From Acanthosepion esculentum (Eukaryota; Mollusca; Cephalopoda; Sepiida; Sepiidae): 64,000 bases of DNA. The translations under genes were made by a program, and so were the position numbers. The stretch covers positions 13,638,466 through 13,702,465 of the forward strand of contig OZ038498.1 of assembly GCA_964036315.1 (NCBI GenBank), in the 5' to 3' direction. Below the pieces are notes generated by a model. That model saw only the letters and a program-made list of their open reading frames with translations. It searched no databases and was not told where the DNA came from. Below are positions 13,130 through 25,070 of the stretch, in pieces. Numbering within the stretch: the first letter of the stretch is position 1; the number at the start of each line of letters is the position of its first letter.

Positions 13130-14505
13130 ACTTTTCATCTTTCTTAATTTGATTTTTTTTAAACTAATCACAATGACTAAATTCAAAACAAGATATTTTT
13201 TAGCGTAAAAGAATTCTCTGTTTGTTTATTTTTTTTATTATTTTTTATGGGAGCTATGTCATAATTTTAACAGTAATGCTCTCAGCCATTTTTATAATAC
13301 CCTCTTTCCCAAAATAAATCTCATACTTTGCCACAAATCAAAAGAAATAACTGAAGAATTAACATATATTCAAAACCATGGACTCGAAAGAAGAAATTAC
13401 CCCAGATGAAAACCTAGCGTTTACTTTCCTTTCGTCAGACATTCGTTATCTGAAAGGAAATACAACTCCAAGATTCGCCTATATGCACACTAATGCACAC
13501 ACGCTTGCATTTATGCATCTGCACCCATTAGAATCCTAATAATACGTGTGTCCATGAGTGATTTTGTCTCTGCAGAAAAATGGGATTTTCACATGCCCAT
13601 AAAAACTCAGGCTTCAACGAAATAAAGTCTCATAACCACGTCTGTTTCGTATCTGTGTAGCGAACCTTTCAAACATATAGTGACAATTTCATATCAAAAT
13701 TCAACTAGTACAAAAATACAAATGTACAGACTAACAAAATATATAAGACGGAAGATCAGTAACTTTGCAGTATGACACAATAATTGTTAATTTGAATTTT
13801 GATCTAAAATTTTCACTGTATAATGTTCGATCTATATAGGATTAATTGAGAAATAATTGCATTGCAAAGGTAGATTATATTGAAAGTAATTATTGTGCAA
13901 AAATGCAATTTCTTATTATTGCTATTAGGCTAAAAGGACTTGTCACTGATGTACTTTTTAAAATGTCTTTCAAATATACGAGCCAGCTATGTCAGTTTGT
14001 ATTGATTGCATCGGGAAATAATTTCTGTTAGACGATATTAAAACTTCTTCACTGATACAGAATCCAGCGAAACCCCGGGCATTAAAACAGGCAGAGCTAT
14101 CAGATTCCAAATTGGTAATGTCCAGTTGGGTCAAAAACTTAAACTGTGCTTCTTTTTGTCCTCTGTTTATTTTTTCTAAATATATATGGACGTATCATTA
14201 ACGCGGACTACAGATCTACATAAATAATAAAAAGAACTTTTTATTTTGAACGGGAGCTCACAATAAGAATGGGATACTTATGAGAAAAAAAGGTTACACT
14301 TAGAGGGTGATAATTATATCTATGAGTGAATTTTTAATAATTTTAAAGAGGCGGCTTCATTCTTTAGTACTTGACCAGGTATTTGACTTACACCTAAAAA
14401 CAGCAAGTAGATATTTTAGTTAGTATCTTTCACACAGAATGAAGATCAGTCAAACGTAAGCTGGTAAGGCTGTACTCTAAATCTCTTTTTCATAATTGCC
14501 GTATA
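13130..14505. other. Unassigned AT-rich sequence
   Basis: No gene or repeat family recognised. Confidence 0.5.
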
Positions 14506-14506
14506 C

Positions 14507-14567
<61 letters not shown>
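14507..14567. repeat. (TA)n microsatellite
   Basis: About 30 TA units. Confidence 0.95.
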
Positions 14568-14569
14568 AA

Positions 14570-16055
14570 AAAGTATACATTGAAGTTTGGAAGTATTAAT
14601 TATTCATGTTTCAATGTATATTGTATCATCATCATCAACAAGAACAATAAAATCTCCAAAGATTATCAGAAAATATCAGAATACCTATGAAAATGGTTTG
14701 CTCTACACACCAAGTTATTCTAAATGTTTTTAAAATACAAAAAAAAAAACAGAAAATATAGACAAAGCAACAAAAAAAGTTTTTAGTTTTATGCCCCCAA
14801 CCCCCACCACAGAAAGACATTTCTGTTTCAGCCCGTTTCTAAAAAAAAAAAATCTTCAATAAAACTTTCTTTTCTTGCATCAAACTAATTTCCGAAATTC
14901 TTTCAAAAAACTTTCAACTGGAAAAGTGCATCCACATTTACTTTAGTACAAAAAAAAAATAAAACAAATAAAAAACTACAAATATATGAAAAGAAAATGT
15001 AAACAACAGTAAAGTTTTTTTTTAAAATTGCTTCGTGCGATGCTACAATAAAACTGAAAGTTGCTTAAGTGTAGGATTAAGTTAATGAAAAATATTAATT
15101 TACCTAAATTAATTAAATGAATAAATTACTAAACCCGACAACTATGCCTTTTCGCACGCCGAAAATATTCAGAAACATCTTAGAGTGCAATGACGATGAA
15201 AATGTCTGTAGGAACTATATTCAGAGATTTTCGTTCGGTGTATATGAAAAAGAAAAACGTGCTTTTTGGAAGAGGGTATAACTTTTACGTTTTTTTATTG
15301 CATAAATTCTGATAAGGCTAAAATTAAAAAATAAAATTATAACCACATCAATGAAATAAAATTAAATTTATTTTTAAATGACCGTATCAATCGTTTAAGA
15401 AGAATAAATATAATTTACAATGATTATTTTACAAACAAAGAATAAATATTTAAAATGCTAAAATGTCAAAACAAAATAAAGGTAAAAAAAAAACTATAAA
15501 AGAGTGATGGAAGAAAAAATTTTAAATAGTAAGGTCGTAGTGCCACAATAAATCCTTGTCGTATAAGCTCATTTGAGATTAGTGTAGTAAGTGAAACGAA
15601 AACGTGTCTTGATAAGATGTGGAGGAATATTATTGGCATTAGTTGAGTAAATGATGGCAATGGTTATTTGTGTGAAAACGATTTTTTTTTTACTCACTCG
15701 TTGAATTGATAAAGGCGTAGCAAAATCAGCTCCACCTTGGAGACGAAAACCCCAGGGTACATCGGCACAGGGCCGGGACAGCCATAAAGTTTCCATAGCT
15801 TGCGTGTTAGAAAAGTTACTCCGTTCGTGTTTTAAATTTTAGTTCTGGGGAAGGTAGGTAGTCGGCTGGTAGGGCCTCGTCGTCCCTGACTCTCTCGCCA
15901 CTCCGATTGGCCTCAGGGAGATAGATACACGCACCTATGTATATACGAGTTTACAAATAACTCACTTGGGCGCACTCTATGACGACAGAGAAGTTAAAAA
16001 GAGTTAAAAGAAAAAAACGGTCTTGGTTCTTTCAAGTTCCTGAATAATAAAAAAA
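14570..16055. other. Unassigned sequence with a GC-richer patch
   Basis: Mostly AT-rich. 15690-15920 is distinctly less AT-rich (CCAGGGTACATCGGCACAGG, CTGGTAGGGCCTCGTCGTCC). It holds no intact tRNA or protein motif that I can name. It could be an old SINE or a regulatory patch. Confidence 0.4.
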
Positions 16056-16059
16056 AAAA

Positions 16060-16097
<38 letters not shown>
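16056..16097. repeat. (CT)n microsatellite
   Basis: About 18 CT units followed by pyrimidine-rich sequence. Confidence 0.95.
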
Positions 16098-16100
<3 letters not shown>

Positions 16101-16284
16101 TTTTCTTTTTCTTCTACTTTATTTCTCTCTTTTTCTTTGCACCCCCCACTTCCTTATATGACCTACACCGGGCAACTATAACAATTTTCTAAAAAATCCA
16201 GCACACCGTTTTCTGAGTTCCTCTGTTATTTATTTATTTGTGCATGTTTTTATTGTTTGTTTGTTTGGTTGGTTGGTTGTTTGT

Positions 16285-16316
<32 letters not shown>

Positions 16317-16364
16317 AGCCTCTTCATGACATATCTATCTATCTATCTAAGCCTCTTCATGACA

Positions 16365-16406
<42 letters not shown>

Positions 16407-16464
16407 AGCCTCTTCATGACATATCTATCTATCTATCTATCTAAGCCTCTTCATGACATATCTA

Positions 16465-16553
<89 letters not shown>

Positions 16554-16642
16554 AAGCCTTTTCATGACATATCTATCTATCTATCTATCTATGTATCTAT
16601 CTATCTAAGCCTCTTCATGACATATCTATCTATCTATCTATC
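16285..16642. repeat. Compound CTAT satellite with its own spacer and an embedded (TA)n
   Basis: (CTAT)n runs alternate with CTAAGCCTCTTCATGACATA five to six times. A (TA)n block of about 85 bp sits inside (about 16466-16551). The design matches the GATA arrays at 8536 and 19039, but the spacer is different. Open frames across it (SIYLSKPLHDI) are satellite translations. Confidence 0.92.
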
Positions 16643-16909
16643 AAGATTAAGTTATATAACTTATCTTTTCTTTCTTTACCTATCATTTTTTATCGTGCTA
16701 TTTACTGACAACTCTTTCTTGGAATGTCTTCTGCATCTCTACTTTTTTTGTTTCTCTTCCCACTCACTGTTAACTGTTATCCTTTCCCTCCTCCACTAAT
16801 TCATTTTATTCCCAATTTTTTTCCTTCTGTTCTTGACCTTCCACGTCTTTTTCGTTTTCTTTATCGACCCGTAAACTACCCACGCCCACGTGTCTTTCTC
16901 CCACTCAGT

Positions 16910-17021
16910 TGTCTTCTTCTTCTTCTTCTTCTTCTTCTTCTTCTTCTTCTTCTTCTTCTTCTTCTTCTTCTTCTTCTTCTTCTTCTTCTTCTTCTTCTTC
17001 TTCTTCTTCTTCTTCTTCTTT
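16910..17021. repeat. (TTC)n microsatellite
   Basis: About 37 uninterrupted TTC/CTT triplets. They produce the poly-Leu, poly-Phe and poly-Ser frames seen here. Surrounding sequence to about 17330 is polypyrimidine-rich. Confidence 0.95.
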
Positions 17022-19035
17022 CTCCCTAATTCCTTTATTATTTCTTTTTTTTTTCTTTTCTTTTTTTTTTATTATTTATTCATTTTATTTATTTTGGGGC
17101 ATTTTTCATCTTCGTTTCTTTCTCTATTTTTAATACATTCTCCAAAATTCTTTCTTTCTTTCTTTCTTATTTTTACTTTAAGCAGAAGCTTTACTTTTTT
17201 CTTGCATTTGCTACCTAACCACCTTCTATCACTTATATTAATCGCTTCACCTGTCTTTCTCACCGCTTCTTCCTTCTTTCTATCCAACTTTTTGCTGACT
17301 TTTCTGCTATAAAAACATATTAGCCCTCTCTTTCTCTCCCCCCCCCTATCTCACTCTTGAAATGTTCCAGCAGCCATGGACAAACATAGCAGTGGTGACG
17401 AGTGGGGTTACATGTGGCACCAGTTGCTGAATGCCTAAACCCTGCCGCTTACAAACACTATAAACTCACCGTGTGCACAGTGAATTTCGAATGAAATGAA
17501 AGCATATGAAAGTTACACGTAAAGAAAAACACTCGTCAATATGCTTCTGCTCAGAATACGACAAGAGAGCAATGTGGATTTTACATCTGTTGATTGGCAG
17601 CTAATGAGATGACCGAAAAAAAAATGATTTTTCATTTTCAGACGATTATTTATTTCTGTCTGTATTTTTTTTTATTCATTCGAGCTAGAGACATTTCAAA
17701 ATTGTTTAAATTAAATTGCACACAAGCTGCAGGCAATAAAATAAATCATATGTATCTCGTTAAATACACCATTTCTTTTTAAATATGTTTAAGTAAAACA
17801 AAAAAAAATACATGCATACTCTCATGGCCAGATTGTGAGAAGTGAAACCTAAAACATTACGATTATGGTACATGTTTTAACCGTAACGTACAATAATGTG
17901 TATATACAGTCACAGCTGACCCTAAAACTGTTACAGCTTTACGCAGTATGCGTACTGTACACTGGTTAATAATAATAATAATAATAATAATACATATTGA
18001 TTAGGTAATTTTATGCATAGAAAAAAAAGGTAACGTACACTTTTATTATTTTATAAGGCTTAAACAGTTAAACAAACTATGTACTTTAAAGTACATTTGT
18101 TATTTCCTCACGTCAATCACCTCTGTTCTACGCGAAGTATATGTACGATTGAGAGTTGTATGTACGATAGACAAAAATAATGAGTAAAAAAAGCAAAAAG
18201 TGTGTGTCTCTTTTCGTACACCAAAGACAAAGTTTCGAAAAATAATTAGTTTCTCTTCTCTTTAATAATTGAAATCAGAATAAAAGAAGGTACTAAAAAT
18301 TAACATCGGATATCATAAGAATTCTGAATTTATTCTTTGAATCTGGCAGTGTCTGAGAGAAAAGAGTTCTTTAGAAGTTTGAGATCTATAGCAAGAGAAA
18401 TTCTGGACAAAATTATGATAAAAAAAATAAAGTACATTAACATTTAAACAATCAATATTTTATTTGTTTATTTATAAAGCTGCTGGCATCGGAAGTAATA
18501 CGATTCCAAAAACTTATGTCTCGACAACAGTAAAATAGATGAAATAACAAATGTATATTTTTAAAGTTTTTAAATGTCAATTTTAAATGAAATAGACAAG
18601 AAAATATTTGTTGGGCGGGTTGAAAGGAAAGGAAAATGATTAAATTATAAAAATAAAACTTCAAATAATTTTCAATGAATGAATAAAAAAAATACAGCAA
18701 GACATTTCTTAGATTTTTTATAGCGATTGGATATGTTTCTAAAAAAGCCTATCCAATCATTGTAAAAATACGAGACAGAGTTGTTAATGGGTCGAATAAT
18801 ACACACACAAATCTGGATATAAAAATGGTATAAAGTTGGAAATCTGTGAAACGAATGTAACGAAAAATGAAAGAACTCGGATAGAGAAAAATAATGTGGC
18901 TATCAGATTTGTGTATTTTAAGAATTCACAAAATCCTTTGCTGCAAAAAGATAACGCAACACTAGTCTCTCTTGAAATCTTGGTATTTTTACCTGTACAA
19001 CAATAACTGATACCAGAAACAAAATCTTCAACAAG
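17022..19035. other. Unassigned AT-rich sequence
   Basis: Apart from a small (AAT)n at 17970-17993, nothing is recognised. Short open frames are low-complexity. Confidence 0.5.
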
Positions 19036-19037
19036 TC

Positions 19038-19038
<1 letters not shown>

Positions 19039-19110
<72 letters not shown>

Positions 19111-19122
19111 TGAAAAGGACTG

Positions 19123-19187
<65 letters not shown>

Positions 19188-19199
19188 TGAAAAGGACTG

Positions 19200-19260
<61 letters not shown>

Positions 19261-19272
19261 TGAAAAGGACTG

Positions 19273-19325
<53 letters not shown>

Positions 19326-19337
19326 TGAAAAGGACTG

Positions 19338-19394
<57 letters not shown>

Positions 19395-19406
19395 TGAAAA
19401 GGACTG

Positions 19407-19492
<86 letters not shown>
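19039..19492. repeat. Compound GATA satellite, spacer TGAAAAGGACTGA
   Basis: Five TGAAAAGGACTGA spacers separate (GATA) runs of roughly equal length (about 45-60 bp), then a long pure (GATA)n run follows to the right. Minus-strand frames of 169 and 218 codons ([11 protein letters not shown]) are artefacts of the stop-free repeat. Confidence 0.94.
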
Positions 19493-19493
<1 letters not shown>

Positions 19494-20040
19494 CAGACTT
19501 CGTGAATATATGAAAAAACTATTTCCAGTTGCGACACACACTACTGAGTTCTCGTTTGTTTCCTTAAAATCCAATGTAGAGGCGGGCTAAAAACGGCATT
19601 TGTTATTAGAAATAGATGGGGGCGGGGGGTAAATAAAAAGGGAAAAGTAAAACAAGATGAAGCCAGACACCTCTGAAAGTTGTGGCCCGAGACTAACAGT
19701 AGTATTTGTATTCGTGCTAGTAAAACATCATGCGACTCATGCCGAGCAAACGTCATTTCAGCTTAAGGAAAGTTTAAATTTAGATATGGCTCGAATAACA
19801 AAAACGAACACATTTCCACTTCTCCTTCTCTCTCTTTTCTTCTTAATCCTTCTCCTACCTCAGCACGATTTTCTTTCTTGTCTCTTGTCTTTGATTATTT
19901 CATTTTATGGACAATTACTTTATTCTGTAAAATAGTAATAACATTCCCATAACCTCAAAATCAGAATATGCATTAAAAACTGACAAAGTTGGGGGATTTT
20001 TATTTCTTAAAAGATAAGAAAGTCTTTGACGAATAATAAT
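19493..20040. other. Unassigned sequence
   Basis: Open frames at 19541-19756 and 19657-19935 overlap on opposite strands and show no domain. No gene call. Confidence 0.45.
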
Positions 20041-20042
20041 AA

Positions 20043-20930
20043 TCTATATATATAAAACAGAGGATCTCTTTGTGTGTGTGTATGTGTCTGTCTGTATGAT
20101 ATCTTTTCACTCGAGATCCATTCAACCGATTTTGACCAAACTTGGCACTTACATTGTACCATGTAAGATACTGGTTCTTACGGTAAAAAATCGATAATTC
20201 TTTTTAAAAAATCAATAATCGATAAAGCCCATCAAAAATCGATAAATTCAACTTTTTCCTACAATTTCGTTCAAACTCGGTATGTAGGTTACTTACATCA
20301 TGATGAGCTCAACGATATTCCATTTTTTATTTCTACACCATTTTTATTTCTACGCCACTTTGCGTTTCGCAAAAAAACGCGTAAAACCAAAAATCGATTT
20401 CAACACAAATTTTAAACTAAAAACTCCCTCAATTTTCAAGCAATCTAATACAAACTTCACTCCATTGTAGCCAACAATAAATTGATTGTTTAAACGTCAT
20501 TTAACTTGATAATTGAGTCCACCCATATAGTGAAAACACACGTAAATAGCGAAAAATGACGATTTTTACTGGTTTCTTTCTTATTTTTCGTTGATCTTTT
20601 AACCAGTTTTCATCAAACTTAACAATTGCTTTATAAATGTATCCTCTTTTACATCCCTAGTAGCACACTGACAAATTGAATTTCAAACACTCCAAAATAA
20701 TTGTTGTCCGAAGTGGGTTTTCATGTTGCCTGTTTTATCCTTTATGTCCTGAGCTAACTTCGATTGTATAAATACAGAGTAGTTCTATTATATGAGCAAC
20801 TGCATTAATTCAAAATGTTTTTTTAATGAAAGTACTTTAAAGTAATTGAAGAAGATAGACTCTGTTACTTCTAAACATGATGCTGATTTTGCTCCATTCT
20901 AATTGAACGCTTTTTTTTTCTGATCGATTA
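20043..20930 (+). mobile_element. Helitron-like 5' end
   Basis: Begins TCTATATATATAAAA directly after AA. It continues through a TGTGTGTGTATGTGTCTG tract into CTCGAGATCCATTCAACCG and TTTTGACCAAACTTGGCAC. A TC start with TATATATAAAA followed by a TGT-rich stretch and that CGATTTTGACCAAACTTGG block is the usual 5' end of animal Helitrons. Repeated ATCGATAA motifs follow. No Rep/helicase coding and no CTRR end is found nearby, so it is a truncated or non-autonomous copy. Confidence 0.65.
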
Positions 20931-20942
20931 GCTGGGAATGGC

Positions 20943-20960
20943 TCCTGCTGCTGCTGCTGC

Positions 20961-20997
<37 letters not shown>
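20943..20997. repeat. (CTG)5 followed by (AAT)n
   Basis: Adjacent trinucleotide runs, CTG then AAT. Confidence 0.9.
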
Positions 20998-20998
<1 letters not shown>

Positions 20999-21079
20999 CA
21001 CTAAAATGAACAGAAGAGTGAACAGAAACCTAAGAAAAGCAAGAACCAAAATGAGAAGAAAAACAATTATATATATAGA

Positions 21080-22060
21080 TATGGAAGAAATGCCAAATAA
21101 ATCGATATGATAATGTAATGGAAACCTAAATAGAGAAATTCAGTCAATCTTAACAGTGGCACAAAACAATACCAAGGAACAAATTAAAAGCTAATAATAA
21201 ATAAAGCACAGAAGATAGCAAATGCAGACTGTGTAAAATAAAGATGACACAGTCAACCACATAATCCGCGTATCTAGCAAGTCAGTCCAGAAAGAATACG
21301 AAAAATGGTATGAAAGAGTAGTAAAGGTGATGACCCACTGGGAACCTTGCAAGCAACTGCTTTTGACCATACAATACAATGATATGTGCATAAAGTAGAA
21401 TCTCTCTTAGAGAGTGAAAGGCATAAATCCTATGGAACTTTGAGATTCAAAAGGATCGCCTAATGCAAATCGGAAAACTGGATGTAATTGTTATCAACAA
21501 AAAGAAGAAAACATGCCAGATCATAGATTTCGTTGTTCCAGCAAGTAACAGAGTAGATCTGAAAGATAAGTATCTTAACCTTGTCAGGAGGCTGAGGAAG
21601 TTGCAGAACTTTCGTATTTGCCGTTACTGGAGCACTAAGAATGGTCTCGAAGAAGGAGAGCTAGAGGAGCTGGAAATTAGGGGAAAAGTTTAAACCAGGA
21701 TTCGACAATCTACGGCACGCGTGCCACGCCAAGCAATTTCTAGTGGCACACAGCCGCAAATGACATCACGAAGTCCGAACCAATAACTACTACAACGCAA
21801 AAAAGATATTTAGCTGTTTCAGTTTTAATGTGTACTAAAGTATATATACTATGTATTAGTGTATGAAATATATTGTAGAACAGGTATATTGACCTTGGCT
21901 AGTATAAAAATACGTGTGCTGTTGGCACAGTGAATGATTTTAAAACCCTAAGTTGGCACATAGTTAGAAAAAGGTTACAGACCCCTGGTTTAAACCATCC
22001 ACACGAGAACATTATTAAAACAGCAAGAATACTAAAAAGATATGGTTTCTTCTAAAACAG
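21080..22060 (+). pseudogene. R2-like non-LTR retrotransposon, zinc-knuckle and endonuclease region
   Basis: A frameshifted plus-strand remnant. A CRLC pair near 21225 is followed by DDTVNHI, keeping C-x2-C..H of the knuckle between RT and endonuclease; the last Cys is lost. Then KEYEKWYERVVKVMTHWEPC. The frame at 21463-21693 carries LDVIVINKKKKTCQIIDFVV, matching the PD-(D/E)XK endonuclease core (D..V.......IID) of R2/NeSL-type elements. The ORF is interrupted at 21688 by a 292-bp hAT MITE and resumes after it with ENIIKTARILKRYGF to a stop near 22055. Dead copy; possibly the same family as 53785-54290. Confidence 0.72.
21696..21987. mobile_element. hAT-type MITE, 8-bp TSD, inserted in the R2-like ORF
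   Basis: 292 bp with CAGGATTCGACAATC at the left and, inverted, CAGGGGTCTGTAACC at the right (ten of 15 match). It is flanked by a perfect 8-bp duplication GTTTAAAC (21688-21695, 21988-21995). Terminal CAGGGGTC and 8-bp TSDs are hAT hallmarks. No coding sequence. Removing it restores continuity of the R2-like frame, which supports the boundaries. Confidence 0.85.
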
Positions 22061-22357
22061 ATCGTGTCAGAAAACTGTCCAAGATTTGAAAGTGAGTCAT
22101 CATATAAATCAAAGTTGGTGGTTACTGATATAAGTCATGTATTCAGGAAAACCAACAATACTGATCCTTGCTTTCTGTGAATCATGTATCATAATCGAAT
22201 TAGAGACGAGATATGCGCAGCATCATCCTCACTAACATTTATGGCCTTTGTGCAAAACCACAATGATACTTCTAGTTTTTGGTTCCGTTAATAAGTAGTA
22301 TTGGCTTATTTTAATCGTAAAAGGATCTAAGATATGGCAATGGAGAATCATTTATAG

Positions 22358-22657
22358 CAGAGTTCGGCATCCCCACGGCACGCGTGTCACAAGTGGCACG
22401 CCAAGCAATTTCCAATGGCGCGCAGTCGCAAATGACTTCACGAAGTCCGAACCAATAACTACTACAACGCAGAGATATTTAGCTGTTTCAATTTTAATAT
22501 ATACTAAAGTATATATACTATATATTGCTATATAAAATATATTGTAGAACAGGTATATTGACCTTTTCTTGTATAAAAATTACGTATGCTGTTGGCACAT
22601 TGAACGATTTTAAAACCCTAAGTTGGCACATAGTTATCAAAAGGTTACAGACTCCTG
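22358..22657. mobile_element. Second copy of the hAT MITE
   Basis: About 300 bp, collinear with 21696-21987 (shared CACGGCACGCGTG, GCCAAGCAATTTC, TATTGTAGAACAGGTATATT and ..AGGTTACAGAC.CCTG). The left flank ATTTATAG is only a weak match to the right flank GTTTAAAC. The right flank GTTTAAACCATCCAC is identical for 15 bp to the right flank of the first copy. Confidence 0.8.
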
Positions 22658-22669
22658 GTTTAAACCATC

Positions 22670-23150
22670 CACAAGACAAAGAACAGATTTTTTTTATCTC
22701 ATGGGGTGTTTTGTAGGTCCCGTGTGAATATGTGGTATTTTGGTGTACACAGAATTGAGAGGTCATGGATAAGTTCTTGTGGTAAATGAGTAAATTGTAA
22801 TGAATGAATGGGTTGTGAATCTGATTAACTAGGACTAGGATAGCTAATGAAGACCAACCCTCTCCAATATCTCTCCCGGCCTTGTGCCACAATTCTGTAA
22901 GTTCCAGAACAAATAGTAACAACGTTTGACAGCAAATTGACACGTGATGAAGATCCATGACGAAGAAGGTTTGCGTGTGGCATTTGTATGAGCAGAAGGT
23001 TTGGAGTTCATGAGGTTTGAGGATTTTTTTTTTCAACATAATTATGAATAGAACCGACACTGTTTTCTCAACGCCTCACGCCAATGATACAAATATGGCC
23101 GCTCAAAAATGTTATAGAATATTATTTCTTCCTTCCACAGAGAAAATCTG
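22670..23150. other. Unassigned; 180-codon minus-strand frame extends into it
   Basis: A minus-strand open frame spans 22518-23060, but its last third is antisense to the hAT MITE. The unique part (..DLHHVSICCQTLLLF..) shows no domain I recognise. Not called as a gene. Confidence 0.4.
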
Positions 23151-23166
23151 CAATTGGAAATAATAT

Positions 23167-24112
23167 ACTATTTACATTATTCGGACTATTGTTTTCATCT
23201 TTGTCGCCATATTTATTACAACGTTTCGTTCCGTTAACAGGAGATAACTGATAGCTGACATCCATTAAAACATGGCATGTGGAATAAGAACAGTCTGCCT
23301 CAGTGAGCGAAATAAAGGCCCAGTTCGACATTCCCACCACGTGAAGAAGGTCGGAGTGTACAACGACCGAAACGTTGTAATAAATACGGCGACAAAGATA
23401 AGGACAATAGTTCGAATAATGTAAATAGTGTACATAATACCTCATCTCAGAAATATATACAGATACTGAAGGGCCGAAATGTTGTAATAAATATGGCAAC
23501 AAAGATGAGGACAATAGTCCGAATAATGTAAATAGTGTACATAATACCTCATCTCAGAAATATAGACAGATACTGAAAGGCCGAAACGTTGTAATAAATA
23601 TGGCGACAAAGATGAGGACAATAGTCCGAATAATGTAAATAGTGTACATAATACCTCATCTCAGAAATATAGACAGATACTGAAAGGCCGAAACGTTGTA
23701 ATAAATATGGCGACAAAGATGAGGACAATAGTCCGAATAATATAAATAGTGTACATAATACCTCATCTCAGAAATATAGACAGATACTGAAAGGCCGAAA
23801 CGTTGTAATAAATATGGCAACAAAGATGAGGACAATAGTCCGAATAATGTAAATAGTGTACATAATACCTCATCTCAGAAATATAGACAGATACTGAAAG
23901 GCCGAAACGTTGTAATAAATATGGCGACAAAGATGAGGACAATAGTCCGAATAATGTAAATAGTGTACATAATACCTCATCTCAGAAATATAGACAGATA
24001 CTGAAAGGCCGAAACGGTGTAATAAATATGGCGACAAAGATGAGGACAATAGTCCGAATAATGTAAATAGTGTACATAATACCTCATCTCAGAAATATAG
24101 ACAGATACTGAA
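23167..24112. mobile_element. Family Y copy 3 with seven near-identical 107-bp tail units, 11-bp TSD
   Basis: 946 bp between perfect duplications GGAAATAATAT (23156-23166, 24113-24123). A single minus-oriented tail (23167-23228) is joined to the plus-oriented body. GTGAAGA..GGTCG..CGACC..GAAA lies at 23341-23372. Then come about seven tail units with exactly 107-bp spacing (tactgaaagg recurs at 23571, 23678, 23785, 23892, 23999; final partial at 24106). The tRNA-like head is missing. Units differ by only a few bases, so expansion is recent. Confidence 0.85.
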
Positions 24113-24209
24113 GGAAATAATATTGTGAAGTAAAATTATAGAAAAAGTCTCTTTCTTTTTAATTCTTTCTCTTTTTGGATTTCACATATTCTCTCTTTCT
24201 GTTGGTCTC

Positions 24210-24218
24210 TTTTCACTG

Positions 24219-24293
<75 letters not shown>

Positions 24294-24300
24294 CACACAG
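24210..24300. repeat. (CT)n(CA)n microsatellite
   Basis: A CT run, then a CA run. Confidence 0.95.
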
Positions 24301-24386
24301 GCACACATGTTTGGCCTTTCTTTTTCGTTTTCATTCTTTCACTCTTTTAATCTTTTTGTTCCGCCTTTTATTTCTTTTAACTCCCT

Positions 24387-24390
<4 letters not shown>

Positions 24391-24450
<60 letters not shown>

Positions 24451-24452
24451 GC
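24391..24452. repeat. (CT)n microsatellite
   Basis: About 30 CT units with two interruptions. Lies just left of X copy 1. Confidence 0.95.
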
Positions 24453-24479
24453 CTATCTACCTATCTCATTCTCCTGTCC

Positions 24480-24899
24480 TGGGTAAGACGATAAACTACA
24501 TCCGCGCCCCGGGTAAGACGATAAACTACATCCAACAACAAGGTCTCCGATCAGGTCTTGAGGAGCGTGGAACCACTTCTTAATTGCTGGTGTTCCCAGG
24601 TCCACCCCGACCCGGGGTGGTAGCACCTGTTAAGGTCCCAACTATAGGCAAATAGTTAATCCCTAAACTGGGGTCAAAACACTATGAAAATGTAAAAATA
24701 GGTTTTAGTACCAGCAATACACTTTTGTAAAAAAAAATTATTTACTAACAATGAATTTTTTGAAAATACATTTTTGTAAAAAAAAAAAAATATTACCAGC
24801 GATACATTTTTGATAAAATATTACCAGCAATAAAAAATTTGTCGGCATTAAATAACTCATTGAGGTTGATATGCCGTAAACCAAACCAATATATATACT

Positions 24900-24941
<42 letters not shown>

Positions 24942-25007
24942 TTAGCAGCAATAGAAATCTTGTCGGCATTAAATAACCCATTGAGGTTGATATGCCGTAA
25001 AACAAAA

Positions 25008-25009
<2 letters not shown>
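24480..25009 (+). mobile_element. Family X copy 1 (two 5' monomers, two tail units)
   Basis: Begins with two copies of GGGTAAGACGATAAACTACA (about 30 bp apart). Then the conserved body: GAGGAGCGTGGAACCACTT, CACCCCGACCCGGGGTGG, a palindromic GC-rich centre, ACTATAGGCAAATAGTTAAT and TAGGTTTTAGTACCAGCAAT. It ends with two tail units (GTCGGCATTAAATAAC.CATTGAGGTTGATATGCCGTAAAAC) separated by a (GATA)n run at 24901-24941. (CT)n lies on both sides, as if it inserted into a CT tract. No ORF and no Pol III A/B boxes found. Confidence 0.75.

Positions 25010-25010
<1 letters not shown>

Positions 25011-25068
<58 letters not shown>
25011..25068. repeat. (CT)n microsatellite
   Basis: Immediately follows X copy 1. 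Confidence 0.95.

Positions 25069-25070
<2 letters not shown>

Noticed and set aside
16724..17312. Poly-Leu, poly-Phe and poly-Ser frames
   Set aside because: Produced by the (TTC)n microsatellite and polypyrimidine flank.
17380..17450. Short frame starting MDKHSSGDEWGYMWHQLL
   Set aside because: Only about 20 codons before a stop, no splice context; chance frame.
22518..23060. 180-codon minus-strand frame as a host gene
   Set aside because: Part is antisense to the hAT MITE; the rest has no domain, no splice-site support and no homolog I recognise.
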